DNA from: Roseiarcus sp036513315
Lineage (GTDB): Bacteria; Pseudomonadota; Alphaproteobacteria; Rhizobiales; Beijerinckiaceae
Direction of reading: 5' to 3'
DNA length: 64,000 nucleotides
Assembly: GCA_036513315.1 (NCBI GenBank)
Contig: DATBZF010000098.1
Coordinates: 1-64,000 of the forward strand
The notes under the pieces were generated by a model that ran no database searches, had not been told where the DNA came from, and worked only from the letters and a program-made list of their open reading frames with translations. Each line of letters starts with the position of its first letter. The stretch's first letter is position 1. Both the position numbers and the translations under genes were made by a program. Of this stretch, positions 47,853 through 56,433 are shown in pieces.

Positions 47853-48476
47853 TTGAACAAGCCGTTGGTAAAATTATCCATCCGCGCCGAAAACGAGCGA
47901 ATGATACTGGAGGCGGCCGAGGCCGTCTTCGCCGAGCAAGGTTTCGGCGGCGCGACAACGGCGGCGATTGCGACGCGGGCGGGCGTGCCTAAGGCCAACC
48001 TTCATTATTATTTTGCGACCAAGGCGGCGCTTTATCGCGCCGTGATCGAGCGGGTGCTGACGGCATGGCTGGCGGCCGCTTCTTGCTTTGACGAGAGCGA
48101 CGATCCGCGCGAAGCGCTGTCGCGCTATATCGGCGCAAAAATGGATCTCGCCCGCTCGATGCCGCTGGGGTCGCAAATCTGGGCCAGCGAAATCATGCGA
48201 GGCGCCCCGGTCATCCAGGATTTTCTCGAAACGACGCTCGCCGATTGGGTGGAGTCGCGCGGTCGCGTCGTGCGGCGCTGGATCGGGGAGGGGAGGCTGC
48301 GGCCGATCGAACCGCGCTATCTCTTCTATATGATCTGGGCGACGACCCAGCATTACGCCAATGCCGCCCATGAGATTTCGACCCTCGAGAACGGTCGCTC
48401 GCTCGACGACGGAAAGTTCGAATCGGCGCGCCGGCAGGTGATCGAGACGATCGTCGAAGGGGTGATCGTGAGGTGA
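47853..48476 (+). CDS. TetR family regulator, RutR-like
   Basis: The 207-residue regulator has an N-terminal HTH (FGGATTAAIATRAGVPKANL followed by HYYFATKAALY). Its C-terminal domain carries the RutR-type pattern: ALSRYIGAKMDLARSMPLGS, ASEIMRGAPVIQDFL and YMIWATTQHYANA. RutR in E. coli binds uracil and controls pyrimidine use. The start is TTG 47853 with GAGGG about eight bases upstream; the frame extends further without a ribosome site. It is divergent from pyrimidine-degradation genes, with an exact RutR operator in between, which strongly supports uracil or thymine sensing. Confidence 0.9.
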   Translation: MNKPLVKLSIRAENERMILEAAEAVFAEQGFGGATTAAIATRAGVPKANLHYYFATKAALYRAVIERVLTAWLAAASCFDESDDPREALSRYIGAKMDLARSMPLGSQIWASEIMRGAPVIQDFLETTLADWVESRGRVVRRWIGEGRLRPIEPRYLFYMIWATTQHYANAAHEISTLENGRSLDDGKFESARRQVIETIVEGVIVR

Positions 48477-48504
48477 CCACGCGCCGCCGCCGTGTTATGT
48501 GCGC

Positions 48505-48544
48505 CACGCAAAAATCTATTTGAGCACGCAAAGATTTATTTGAG
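48505..48544. repeat. Tandem 20-base direct repeat upstream of exported protein
   Basis: Two adjacent 20-base units, cacgcaaaaatctatttgag and cacgcaaagatttatttgag, differ at two positions. They end 11 bases before the ATG of the next gene and overlap its ribosome-binding region. They could be a duplicated operator or slipped-strand duplication. Confidence 0.7.
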
Positions 48545-48555
48545 GAAGGGCTATT

Positions 48556-49083
48556 ATGAATTGTCGACTCGCGCGGTTTCGCGCCGCTGCTTATGTTTCC
48601 GCCCTGATCGTTCCGTTGGCTTTATGCGCGTCGCCGACGCTGGCTGCGGGGGCCGGATGTGACGGAGGCAAATGGCCGCTATCGGCGGTTCAGGGCCGGT
48701 TTGGCGGAACATTGCCGGCTGTCGCCAACGGCGATTCCTTGCCGAGGCTCGGCGCCCCGGTGCTGGTGAACCTTTCCGCGCAGGCCGATGTCGCCTTCGT
48801 CCATGCGCCGGCCCGCGCGGCAAAGGCCAATCCGGCCTATGCGGCGATCGTTAAGCTGGGGCCGGAGCCGGCCGCGACCTATCAGGTCACGGTTTCCGAC
48901 GGGGCCTGGGTCGACGTGGTCGAGGGCGGCGAAATCGTCAAGCAATCGGGCTACGTCCATCGCAAGGATTGTCCCGGCGTCGACAAGAGCATCCGCTTCA
49001 AGACCGACGGCGGCCCGCTGGCGATCCAGATCAGCGGCGCTTACGCCAAGACGATCAAGCTCGAGGCGGCGCGCGCTGAGTGA
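48556..49083 (+). CDS. Exported hypothetical protein
   Basis: The 175-residue protein has a signal peptide (AYVSALIVPLALCASPTLAA) and a beta-rich mature domain with VLVNLSAQADVAFVHAPARA and AATYQVTVSDGAWVDVVEGG. Two cysteines (AGCDGGKW and RKDCPGVD) may form a disulfide. I recognise it only as a conserved proteobacterial periplasmic protein type without known function. Confidence 0.65.
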   Translation: MNCRLARFRAAAYVSALIVPLALCASPTLAAGAGCDGGKWPLSAVQGRFGGTLPAVANGDSLPRLGAPVLVNLSAQADVAFVHAPARAAKANPAYAAIVKLGPEPAATYQVTVSDGAWVDVVEGGEIVKQSGYVHRKDCPGVDKSIRFKTDGGPLAIQISGAYAKTIKLEAARAE

Positions 49084-49127
49084 GAAAGACGGCCGCGCGC
49101 CATCGCCGGCGACGACGGGTGAGGACG

Positions 49128-49619
49128 CTAGTCCTCCTCCGTCTTTCGCAAAGTGCAAAGGCGTGAAAGCTGTTCGAGAAACAACTTTCGCTCCGCTGGC
49201 GAACCGACCAGAGCGTCGAGGCGCGCCTCATGCGCGGCGCGGATCGTATGGAATTGTTCGATCGCCGATTGTCCTGTCCTGGTCAGGTGGAGCGCATTGG
49301 CGCGTCGGTCAGAGGCGACCTGATGACGCACGACTAGCTTTCGCCGCTCGAATTCGTCGACCAGCTTGACAAAATTCGACTTCTTGATCCCAAGCGATTG
49401 CGCGATCGCCGCCTGCGAGGAGCCGGGATTACGATCGATCGCCGTCAGCACCCCATATTGGGAAGGACGAATATTGTGCTCGGCGAACGCGCGGATGAAA
49501 TCGTCGAAGACGGCAAGCTGCGCGCGCCGAAGCTGATAACCGATGACATCGATGAGTGGGGACAAATCAATTGGGCCGGCGGCGTCGCACGCAATCCTCT
49601 CGTCCACCTCGTCCAGCAT
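49128..49619 (-). CDS. MarR family transcriptional regulator
   Basis: A 163-residue winged-helix regulator: NIRPSQYGVLTAIDRNPGSS leads into the recognition helix region AIAQSLGIKKSNFVKLVDEF, followed by the wing VVRHQVASDRRANALHLTRT. MarR dimers respond to phenolic or other small ligands. ATG 49619 has AAGGA about seven bases upstream and is preferred over TTG 49634. Its target is not evident; it converges on the exported protein gene. Confidence 0.88.
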   Translation of the reverse strand: MLDEVDERIACDAAGPIDLSPLIDVIGYQLRRAQLAVFDDFIRAFAEHNIRPSQYGVLTAIDRNPGSSQAAIAQSLGIKKSNFVKLVDEFERRKLVVRHQVASDRRANALHLTRTGQSAIEQFHTIRAAHEARLDALVGSPAERKLFLEQLSRLCTLRKTEED

Positions 49620-49630
49620 TATGGCTTCCT

Positions 49631-50024
49631 TCAAACTCTCAACTCCTTCTTACAACCCGACCTCGCCCTGGCGCCAATATACCCCAGCGCTACCCCAGTT
49701 TTACAGCTATTCAAAGAAAAACCGCGCGCGATTGCATTTTTGCTAGAGTGAATACTCTGTATCGCTTTCTCACGAATGGCGTCGATCTGGTTTCGGCGAG
49801 CACCCTCTTCAAAGAACACGTAGTCAAAGCGTTTTACGCCTTCATCGATCAAAGCGCTCCAAATCTCTCTGACCCTCTTGATATCGCGAATACGCATGGC
49901 GATCAGATTGAGGCCCGATATCCGTCAGGATGCCGAGCGTCTTCGGAACTCTCTCTTCTATGAAATCGGCGCTCAAGTTCGTGGCGATCGTCTGGATATC
50001 TTGGTCGTCGATGCCAAGCATCAC
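49631..50024 (-). pseudogene. SIMPL (DUF541) domain protein remnant, truncated and frameshifted
   Basis: Two overlapping minus-strand frames together resemble one SIMPL domain. The first (50024 leftward) reads MLGIDDQDIQTIATNLSADF and later VPKTLG; the second reads LNLIAMRIRDIKRVREIWSA, then LIDEGVKRFDYVFF and DAIREKAIQSIHSSKNAIA. SIMPL proteins typically show GI..KDIQT..LS, then RDL..V..LIDA.V and EA..KA...A. The frames are offset by one base near 49905, and the usual signal peptide and N-terminal part are missing. A promoter-like sequence lies upstream at 50051-50090. Confidence 0.55.
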
Positions 50025-50050
50025 AGATTGGCGTTATGCGTGCGATTAAT

Positions 50051-50090
50051 GTCGGTATATCGTCGATAAAATATCAATGTCAAGCAACAA
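50051..50090 (-). promoter_or_regulatory. Copy A of a duplicated 40-base promoter/operator-like element
   Basis: Thirty-four of 40 positions match a second copy at 57475-57514. On the minus strand it reads TTGACA, 17 bases, then ATATAC, a good sigma70-like layout. The spacer includes the palindrome TATCGWCGATA, a likely regulator site. Here it points at the SIMPL remnant. Confidence 0.6.
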
Positions 50091-50161
50091 TTGACGCCTC
50101 GAGGTCGCCGCGGCCCAAGAAAAACCGTGCGTCACGCTATCGTCGCAGGAGCGAAAAACTC

Positions 50162-50190
50162 TTGACGCCTGCCAAGCACGCCGCTAGTTT
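50162..50190 (+). promoter_or_regulatory. Probable ilvB promoter
   Basis: TTGACG (50162-50167), a 17-base spacer and TAGTTT (50185-50190) form a sigma70-like promoter. It sits about 33 bases before the leader peptide start, the expected distance for an attenuated operon. Confidence 0.6.
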
Positions 50191-50222
50191 GCCGGCGTGT
50201 TGGACTTTGGGCGGGTGAGACT

Positions 50223-50273
50223 GTGGCTTTGATCCTTATCGTATCGACGGCGCTGGAGACGGGACAAGCATAG
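50223..50273 (+). CDS. ilv leader peptide
   Basis: A GTG-started 16-codon frame encodes MALILIVSTALETGQA. Codons 3-7 are Leu-Ile-Leu-Ile-Val, and a third Leu follows, the regulatory amino acids for branched-chain synthesis. It lies between a promoter and an intrinsic terminator upstream of ilvB, as in classical attenuation, where starvation for charged Leu/Ile/Val tRNA stalls the ribosome and prevents termination. Confidence 0.75.
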   Translation: MALILIVSTALETGQA

Positions 50274-50303
50274 GGCTTGCGATCCCGAATCTGGCGCTAC
50301 CCG

Positions 50304-50326
50304 AAGGCCCGAGAGGGCCTTTTTTA
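50304..50326 (+). terminator. ilvB attenuator terminator
   Basis: AAGGCCC pairs with GGGCCTT around a GAGA loop, followed by TTTTTT. It is 30 bases after the leader peptide stop and about 80 bases before ilvB, and would end transcription when the leader is translated without stalling. The competing antiterminator was not worked out. Confidence 0.85.
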
Positions 50327-50405
50327 TTGCCTAAAATTCCTCGCAGCCGCTCGTTAACCAAATGGGAAGATCGCGGCATCCCCTAAGAACCGACGGAGCA
50401 CGGAT

Positions 50406-52178
50406 ATGTCGAAACAGATGACCGGCGCGGAAATGGTCGTCGAGGCGCTCAAGGATCAGGGCGTCGACGTTCTGTTCGGCTATCCCGGCGGCGCGGTGCT
50501 GCCGATCTATGACGCAATCTTCCATCAGAACAAATTGCGTCACGTGCTGGTGCGCCACGAACAGGGCGCCGCCCATGCGGCTGAAGGCTACGCCCGCTCG
50601 ACCGGAAAAGTCGGCGTGCTGCTCGTCACCTCGGGACCGGGCGCGACCAATGCGATCACCGGCCTCACCGACGCCTTAATGGATTCGATCCCGCTCGTGT
50701 GCATCACCGGTCAGGTGCCGACCCATCTCATCGGTTCGGACGCCTTTCAGGAATGCGACACGATCGGCATCACCCGCAGTTGCACAAAGCATAATTATCT
50801 CGTGCGGCGCGTCGAGGATCTGCCGCGCATCCTGCATGAAGCCTTTTATGTCGCCACCAGCGGGCGGCCTGGTCCCGTCGTGATCGACATACCCAAAGAC
50901 ATTCAATTTGCGAGCGGCGCCTATACGTTCCAGAAAAACATCCAGCACAAGACCTATCGACCGCAGGTCAAGGGCGATCTCGGCCGCATCAAGCAGGCCG
51001 TCGAGATGATGGCCAAGGCGCGCAAACCGATTTTTTATACCGGCGGCGGAATCATCAATTCGGGACCGACGGCTTCGACCCTGCTGCGTGAACTCGTCCG
51101 CCTGACCGGCTTTCCCATTACCTCGACCTTGATGGGGCTCGGCGCTTATCCCGCCTCCGACAAGCAATGGCTAGGGATGCTCGGGATGCATGGCTCTTTC
51201 GAAGCCAACAATGCGATGCATGATTGCGATCTGATGATCTGCGTCGGCGCGCGCTTCGACGATCGCATCACCGGGCGTCTCGACGCCTTCTCGCCGCATT
51301 CGAAAAAAATCCATATCGATATCGATCCGTCCTCCATCAACAAGAATGTCAAGGTCGATCTCGGCATTGTCGGCGATTGCGCGCATGTGCTGGAAGACAT
51401 GGTGCGTTTGTGGCGCACCGGCGCGGCCAAGGCTGATCCGGCGGCGCTCGCCAAATGGTGGGGCCATATCGATCAATGGCGCGCTAAAAATTCCTTCGCG
51501 TTCCGTAATTCGAACAAGATCATCAAACCGCAGCATGCGGTGCGCCGGCTCTATGAACTGACCAAGGACCGCGACGTCTACATCACGACCGAAGTCGGTC
51601 AGCACCAGATGTGGGCGGCCCAACATTTTCATTTTGAGGAGCCGAACCGCTGGATGACGTCGGGGGGCCTCGGAACGATGGGCTATGGGCTGCCGGCGGC
51701 GATTGGCGCGCAGATGGCGCACCCCGATTCACTCGTCATCGACATCGCCGGCGAAGCGTCGATCCTGATGAACATGCAGGAAATGTCGACAGCGGCGCAA
51801 TATCGCCTGCCCGTCAAGATTTTCATCCTGAACAATCAATATATGGGCATGGTGCGTCAGTGGCAGGAATTGCTGCATGGCGGACGCTATTCGGAAAGCT
51901 ACACCGAATCGCTGCCCGATTTCGTCAAGCTCGCCGAGGCCTATGGCGCGAAGGGCATTCGCTGCTCGGATCCGGCCGACCTCGACGCTGCGATCAAGGA
52001 GATGATCGATACCCCCCAGGCGGTGATTTTCGATTGCCTCGTCGATCAAAAGGAAAACTGCTTCCCGATGATCCCGTCGGGCAAGGCGCATAACGAAATG
52101 CTGCTCGCCGACCTCGGCGACGACGCGGGCGTCGAAATCGGCAATGTCATCGACGAAAAAGGCAAGATGCTGGTGTGA
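50406..52178 (+). CDS. ilvB: Acetolactate synthase large (catalytic) subunit
   Basis: This ThDP enzyme makes acetolactate or acetohydroxybutyrate, the first common step of valine, leucine and isoleucine synthesis. The 590 residues include GYPGGAVLPIYDAI, the catalytic glutamate in VRHEQGAAHAAEGYARSTGK and the ThDP motif with AGEASILMNMQE and FILNNQYMGMV (a Glu where many relatives have Asp, a form I have seen in rhizobial homologues). Regulated by the upstream leader and attenuator. ilvH follows after an 84-base gap. Confidence 0.97.
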   Translation: MSKQMTGAEMVVEALKDQGVDVLFGYPGGAVLPIYDAIFHQNKLRHVLVRHEQGAAHAAEGYARSTGKVGVLLVTSGPGATNAITGLTDALMDSIPLVCITGQVPTHLIGSDAFQECDTIGITRSCTKHNYLVRRVEDLPRILHEAFYVATSGRPGPVVIDIPKDIQFASGAYTFQKNIQHKTYRPQVKGDLGRIKQAVEMMAKARKPIFYTGGGIINSGPTASTLLRELVRLTGFPITSTLMGLGAYPASDKQWLGMLGMHGSFEANNAMHDCDLMICVGARFDDRITGRLDAFSPHSKKIHIDIDPSSINKNVKVDLGIVGDCAHVLEDMVRLWRTGAAKADPAALAKWWGHIDQWRAKNSFAFRNSNKIIKPQHAVRRLYELTKDRDVYITTEVGQHQMWAAQHFHFEEPNRWMTSGGLGTMGYGLPAAIGAQMAHPDSLVIDIAGEASILMNMQEMSTAAQYRLPVKIFILNNQYMGMVRQWQELLHGGRYSESYTESLPDFVKLAEAYGAKGIRCSDPADLDAAIKEMIDTPQAVIFDCLVDQKENCFPMIPSGKAHNEMLLADLGDDAGVEIGNVIDEKGKMLV

Positions 52179-52206
52179 GCCGGCTGCCTACGGGCACCCC
52201 GCGCCA

Positions 52207-52233
52207 CCTTCTCCCCGCAGGGCGGGGAGAAGG
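52207..52233. repeat. GC-rich inverted repeat between ilvB and ilvH
   Basis: CCTTCTCCCCGC (52207-52218) and its exact reverse complement (52222-52233) form a 12-bp stem with a three-base loop. It is the same type as the repeat at 145-200 (CACCTTCTCCCCGC core is shared in inverse). It may modulate the ratio of large to small subunit. Confidence 0.6.
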
Positions 52234-52262
52234 GTTTCACTGACTGAGCAAGGACCATAAGC

Positions 52263-52814
52263 ATGAACGCCCCCGCGCCGCCACCTTCCCCCTATTCCTC
52301 CGCGATCGGCAAATCGAATCCGGAAAGTCACACGCTGTCGGTGCTGGTCGACAACGAGCCCGGCGTTCTCGCGCGGGTGGTCGGCCTGTTCTCGGGGCGC
52401 GGGTTTAATATCGAGAGCCTGACGGTGGCCGAAGTCGCGCATGAGACGCATCTGTCGCGCATCACCATCGCCACATCAGGCACGCCCGAGGTCGTCGAGC
52501 AGGTCCGCCATCAGCTCGAGCGCCTGGTGCCGGTCCATTCGGTGACGGACCTGACCCTGACAGTCAGGGCGATCGAACGGGAGCTGGCGATGGTCAAGGT
52601 GCGCGGCAAGGGCGAGAATCGCGTCGAGGCGTTGCGGCTCGCCGAGGCGTTTCGCGCCAAAGTGATCGACGCCTCGATCGAGAGCTTCATTTTCGAACTG
52701 ACCGGCGCGCCGCGCAAGATCGACGATTTCGTCGAACTGATGCGACCGGTCGGCCTCGTCGAAGTCTCGCGCACCGGCGTCGCGGCGATCTCGCGCGGGC
52801 CCGAGCCGATCTAA
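52263..52814 (+). CDS. ilvH: Acetolactate synthase small (regulatory) subunit
   Basis: The 183-residue subunit begins with an ACT domain (HTLSVLVDNEPGVLARVVGL, FSGRGFNIESLTVAEV) that binds valine for feedback control, followed by ALS_ss_C (EALRLAEAFRAKVIDASIES, FELTGAP and a late RPVGLVEVSRTGVAAISRG). It directly follows ilvB. Confidence 0.96.
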   Translation: MNAPAPPPSPYSSAIGKSNPESHTLSVLVDNEPGVLARVVGLFSGRGFNIESLTVAEVAHETHLSRITIATSGTPEVVEQVRHQLERLVPVHSVTDLTLTVRAIERELAMVKVRGKGENRVEALRLAEAFRAKVIDASIESFIFELTGAPRKIDDFVELMRPVGLVEVSRTGVAAISRGPEPI

Positions 52815-52944
52815 AGCCCGCCGCCATCCATCCTCGGCGAACTCCCGACGAAACCCGCGTCTTGCATTTGGCCGTCGGACGGCACAGATTCAGACCCAAG
52901 CGGAGCCAATCCGCATGCGCCCGTTTCGGGCGGCGGGAGAGGTC

Positions 52945-55900
52945 ATGGATCGCGTTCATAAAGATTCGCCGGCGGCCGCCCTGTCCGATATTTCGCTTGG
53001 CGACCGTTTCGACCTGACCAAATCGCCGGTGCTGCTGAATGGGGCACAGGCGGTGGCGCGGCTGCTCCTCGCGCAAAAGGAGCGCGACCGCCGCGCCGGG
53101 CTCAACACCGCCGGCTTCGTCTCGGGCTATCGCGGTTCGCCGGTCGGCGGCCTCGATCTGCAATTCACCCGCCTCGCCAAGTCCTTCAAGGCGAACGATA
53201 TCCACTTTGAGCCGGGCCTCAACGAAGAACTTGCCGCCACCGCCATCTGGGGGACCCAACAGGCGGAAATGCGGGGCGAAGGTCGTTTCGATGGCGTCTT
53301 CTCGCTCTGGTACGGCAAGGGCCCCGGCGTCGATCGCTGTGGCGATGTGTTTCGCCACGCCAATCTCGCCGGCACATCGCCCAATGGCGGCGTGCTCGCC
53401 CTGATGGGCGACGATCATACCGCTGAATCCTCAACGACGGCGCACCAGTCAGAATTCGCTTTCGTCGATGTGATGATGCCGATTCTGTCGCCCGCCGGCG
53501 TGCAGGAAGTGCTCGACTATGGCGCGCTCGGCTGGGCGCTCAGCCGCTACGCCGGCGTCTGGGTCGGCCTGAAATGCATCAAGGACACCATCGAATCGAC
53601 TGCGGTGGTCGACGCCTCCCTCGATCGCATCATTCCCGTCGCGCCGAGCGATTTCCCGATGCCGCCGGGCGGCCTCAACATTCGCACCCCCGACGGCATT
53701 CTCGAGCAGGAAGCGCGCCTGCAGGAGCATAAGCGCGCCGCAATGGTCGCCTGGATCGCCGCCAACAAGCTCAACCGCATCATCGCCTCCGGCGGCGCCG
53801 ATCCCAAGATCGGCATCATCACGATCGGCAAGTCCTATCTCGACACCCGCCAGGCCCTCGACGATCTGGGCATCGATGAAATCAGTTGCAACGAACTCGG
53901 ACTGCGCCTCTATAAGCTCGGCTGCGCCTGGCCGATCGAGCCGGCCGCCTTGCGCGAATTCGCGCGTGGGCTCTCGCTGATCATCGTCGTCGAGGAAAAG
54001 CGCTCGCTGATCGAAGTGCAGGTGCGCGAGGAACTTTACGGCGAGCCCAACCAACCGGTCTGCATCGGCAAGAAGGACGAGGCCGGGCGCTGGCTGTTTC
54101 CTGTCAAAGGCGCGCTCGACCCCAATGACATCGCCATCGCGATCGGCGAGCGGCTGCTCAAATTCCATCCGAGCGAAGCGCTAAGCGCACGCGTCGCCAA
54201 AGTCAGACGATCGCAGGCCGCGCTCGCCGAGATCAGGGAAGTCGCCATACGCACGCCCTATTTCTGCTCGGGCTGCCCGCACAATCGCTCGACGGTGATC
54301 CCGGAAGGCGCGCGCGCCTACGCCGGCATCGGCTGCCATTTCATGGCGCAATATATGGATCGCAGCACTGACGGCTACACCCAGATGGGCGGCGAAGGGG
54401 CCAATTGGATCGGCGAATCGCATTTTTCCAAACGCCCGCATGTGTTCCAGAATCTCGGCGACGGCACCTATAATCATTCCGGCGCGCTCGCCTTGCGCTG
54501 GGCGATCGATTCCAAAGTCAACGTCACCTATAAAATCCTGTTCAACGACGCAGTGGCGATGACCGGCGGCCAGCGCCACGAGGGTGGCCTCAACGTGCCG
54601 CAGATCGCGCGCCAGGTCGCCGCCGACGGCGCGAGGCGCATCGTGGTTGTCGCCGACGACATCGGCAAATATCCAGCCGGAACCGATTGGCCGGCCGGCC
54701 TGACGCTGCGCCAGCGCGACGATCTCATTGCGGTCGAGCAGGAGCTCAGCGCAGTTCCTGGCGCGACGGTGCTGATCTACGACCAGACCTGCGCCGCCGA
54801 GAAACGCCGCCGCCGCAAGCGCGGCGAATATCCTGACCCCGACAAGCGCGTCATCATCAACGAACTCGTCTGCGAGGGCTGCGGCGATTGCGGCGTCAAA
54901 TCCAATTGCGTCTCGGTGCAGCCGCTCGAAACCGAATTCGGCCGCAAGCGGGCGATCGACCAGTCAAGCTGCAACAAGGACTTCTCCTGCGCTGACGGCT
55001 TCTGTCCGTCTTTTGTGACCGTTCATGGCGCCAAGCCAAAGAGGATGGTCGGCGCGGCCAAAGCGGCGCCGGCAAGTCCAGAACCTTTGCGGCGCGAGAT
55101 CGGCGACAAGCCTTATTCGATCATCGTCACCGGCGTCGGCGGCACCGGCGTCGTCACCATCGGCGCGATCATCGGCATGGCCGCCCATCTCGAGGGCAAG
55201 GGCTGCGGCATGATCGACATGGCCGGCCTTGCACAAAAGGGCGGGGCGGTGTTCAGCCATGTCAAACTGGCGCGAAGGCCCGAGGACATCCACGCTATCC
55301 GGGTCGCCGCCGGCGACGCCGACCTCATTCTCGGTTGCGATCTCGTGGTGTCGGGCGCCAAGAAAGTGCTCGCCGCCGTGCGCGGCGCCGAGACCGGCTT
55401 CGTCGTCAACAGCGCCGAACTCTATCCTGGCGATTTCACGCGCAACGCCGATTACTCGCTGCCCGGCGAGCGGCTGAAACGCGCGATCAGCGCGGCGAGC
55501 GGCGGCGCGGCGAAATTCGTCGACGCCACCGCGGCGGCCAATGCTTTGGTCGGCAATGCGATCGGCGCCAATATGTTCGTGCTCGGCTACGCCTATCAGA
55601 CCGGCTATATCCCGCTGTCGGCCGAGGCGATCCGCCGCGCGATCGAGCTCAATGGCGAGGCGGTGGTGATGAATCTCGCCGCATTCGACTGGGGCCGCGC
55701 GGCGGCGGCCGACCCTTCCGCCATCGAGGCGAGCCTCCATCGCGAGGGTCAGTCGAAATCCGCCGGCGACGAGAGCCTGGTTGCGCTCGTCGCGCGCCGC
55801 GCGGCGTTCCTGACCTCCTATCAAAACGCCGCTTATGCCGCGCGCTACCAGGCGCTGGTCGCGGGCGTCGCGGAAGCCGAGAATAAGCGAACGCCAAACG

Positions 55901-56433
55901 CCGGCGGTCTTTCGAAAGCCGTCGCGCGCTATTCGTTCAAGCTGATGGCGTATAAGGACGAATACGAAGTCGCGCGGCTCTACACGGACGGCGCGTTCCA
56001 ACGACAGGTCGCGCGGGCCTTCGAAGGCGATCTGCGCTTCGAATTCCATCTCGCGCCGCCGCTGCTCGCCAAAAAGGATCCGGCGACCGGCGAGGCGCGA
56101 AAGATGCGCTTCGGGCCGTGGATGATGAAAGCGTTCGGGGTGCTGGCGGCTTTGCGGTTTCTGCGCGGAACGCGATTCGATATTTTCGGCTATTCGGCCG
56201 AGCGGCGCGAAGAACGCGCCTTGATCGCCGACTACGAAGCGCTATGCGCCGAACTGATCGCCGGCCTGACGCCGGCCAATCACGAGACCGCCGTCGCGCT
56301 GGCGTCGCTGCCGGAAAAAATCCGCGGCTACGGCCATGTCAAGACGCGCCATCTTGCCGCCGTCCGGCCGGAATGGCGGCGCTTGCTCGACGCCTGGCGC
56401 GCGCCGCCCGTGCAATTGCGCGCGGCGGAATAG
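52945..56433 (+). CDS. Indolepyruvate ferredoxin oxidoreductase, single-chain fusion
   Basis: A 1162-residue 2-oxoacid:ferredoxin oxidoreductase in which alpha and beta parts are fused. N-terminal pyrimidine-binding part: GFVSGYRGSPVGGLDLQF, then ALMGDDHTAESSTTAHQSEF. ThDP-binding part: FCSGCPHNRST, GIGCHFMAQYMDRST, GEGANWIG and NDAVAMTGGQRHEGGL. A cysteine cluster (CEGCGDCGVKSNC, later CNKDFSCADGFCP) probably binds iron-sulfur, and a gamma-like domain starts at TGVGGTGVVTIGAI. It oxidatively decarboxylates aryl or branched 2-oxoacids. ATG 52945 has GGGAGAGG just upstream. Confidence 0.93.
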   Translation: MDRVHKDSPAAALSDISLGDRFDLTKSPVLLNGAQAVARLLLAQKERDRRAGLNTAGFVSGYRGSPVGGLDLQFTRLAKSFKANDIHFEPGLNEELAATAIWGTQQAEMRGEGRFDGVFSLWYGKGPGVDRCGDVFRHANLAGTSPNGGVLALMGDDHTAESSTTAHQSEFAFVDVMMPILSPAGVQEVLDYGALGWALSRYAGVWVGLKCIKDTIESTAVVDASLDRIIPVAPSDFPMPPGGLNIRTPDGILEQEARLQEHKRAAMVAWIAANKLNRIIASGGADPKIGIITIGKSYLDTRQALDDLGIDEISCNELGLRLYKLGCAWPIEPAALREFARGLSLIIVVEEKRSLIEVQVREELYGEPNQPVCIGKKDEAGRWLFPVKGALDPNDIAIAIGERLLKFHPSEALSARVAKVRRSQAALAEIREVAIRTPYFCSGCPHNRSTVIPEGARAYAGIGCHFMAQYMDRSTDGYTQMGGEGANWIGESHFSKRPHVFQNLGDGTYNHSGALALRWAIDSKVNVTYKILFNDAVAMTGGQRHEGGLNVPQIARQVAADGARRIVVVADDIGKYPAGTDWPAGLTLRQRDDLIAVEQELSAVPGATVLIYDQTCAAEKRRRRKRGEYPDPDKRVIINELVCEGCGDCGVKSNCVSVQPLETEFGRKRAIDQSSCNKDFSCADGFCPSFVTVHGAKPKRMVGAAKAAPASPEPLRREIGDKPYSIIVTGVGGTGVVTIGAIIGMAAHLEGKGCGMIDMAGLAQKGGAVFSHVKLARRPEDIHAIRVAAGDADLILGCDLVVSGAKKVLAAVRGAETGFVVNSAELYPGDFTRNADYSLPGERLKRAISAASGGAAKFVDATAAANALVGNAIGANMFVLGYAYQTGYIPLSAEAIRRAIELNGEAVVMNLAAFDWGRAAAADPSAIEASLHREGQSKSAGDESLVALVARRAAFLTSYQNAAYAARYQALVAGVAEAENKRTPNAGGLSKAVARYSFKLMAYKDEYEVARLYTDGAFQRQVARAFEGDLRFEFHLAPPLLAKKDPATGEARKMRFGPWMMKAFGVLAALRFLRGTRFDIFGYSAERREERALIADYEALCAELIAGLTPANHETAVALASLPEKIRGYGHVKTRHLAAVRPEWRRLLDAWRAPPVQLRAAE

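Noticed and set aside
50406..52178. Glu for Asp in the ThDP motif of IlvB (GEAS) as an anomaly
   Set aside because: As I recall, rhizobial homologues often carry the same Glu, so it is probably ordinary for the lineage.
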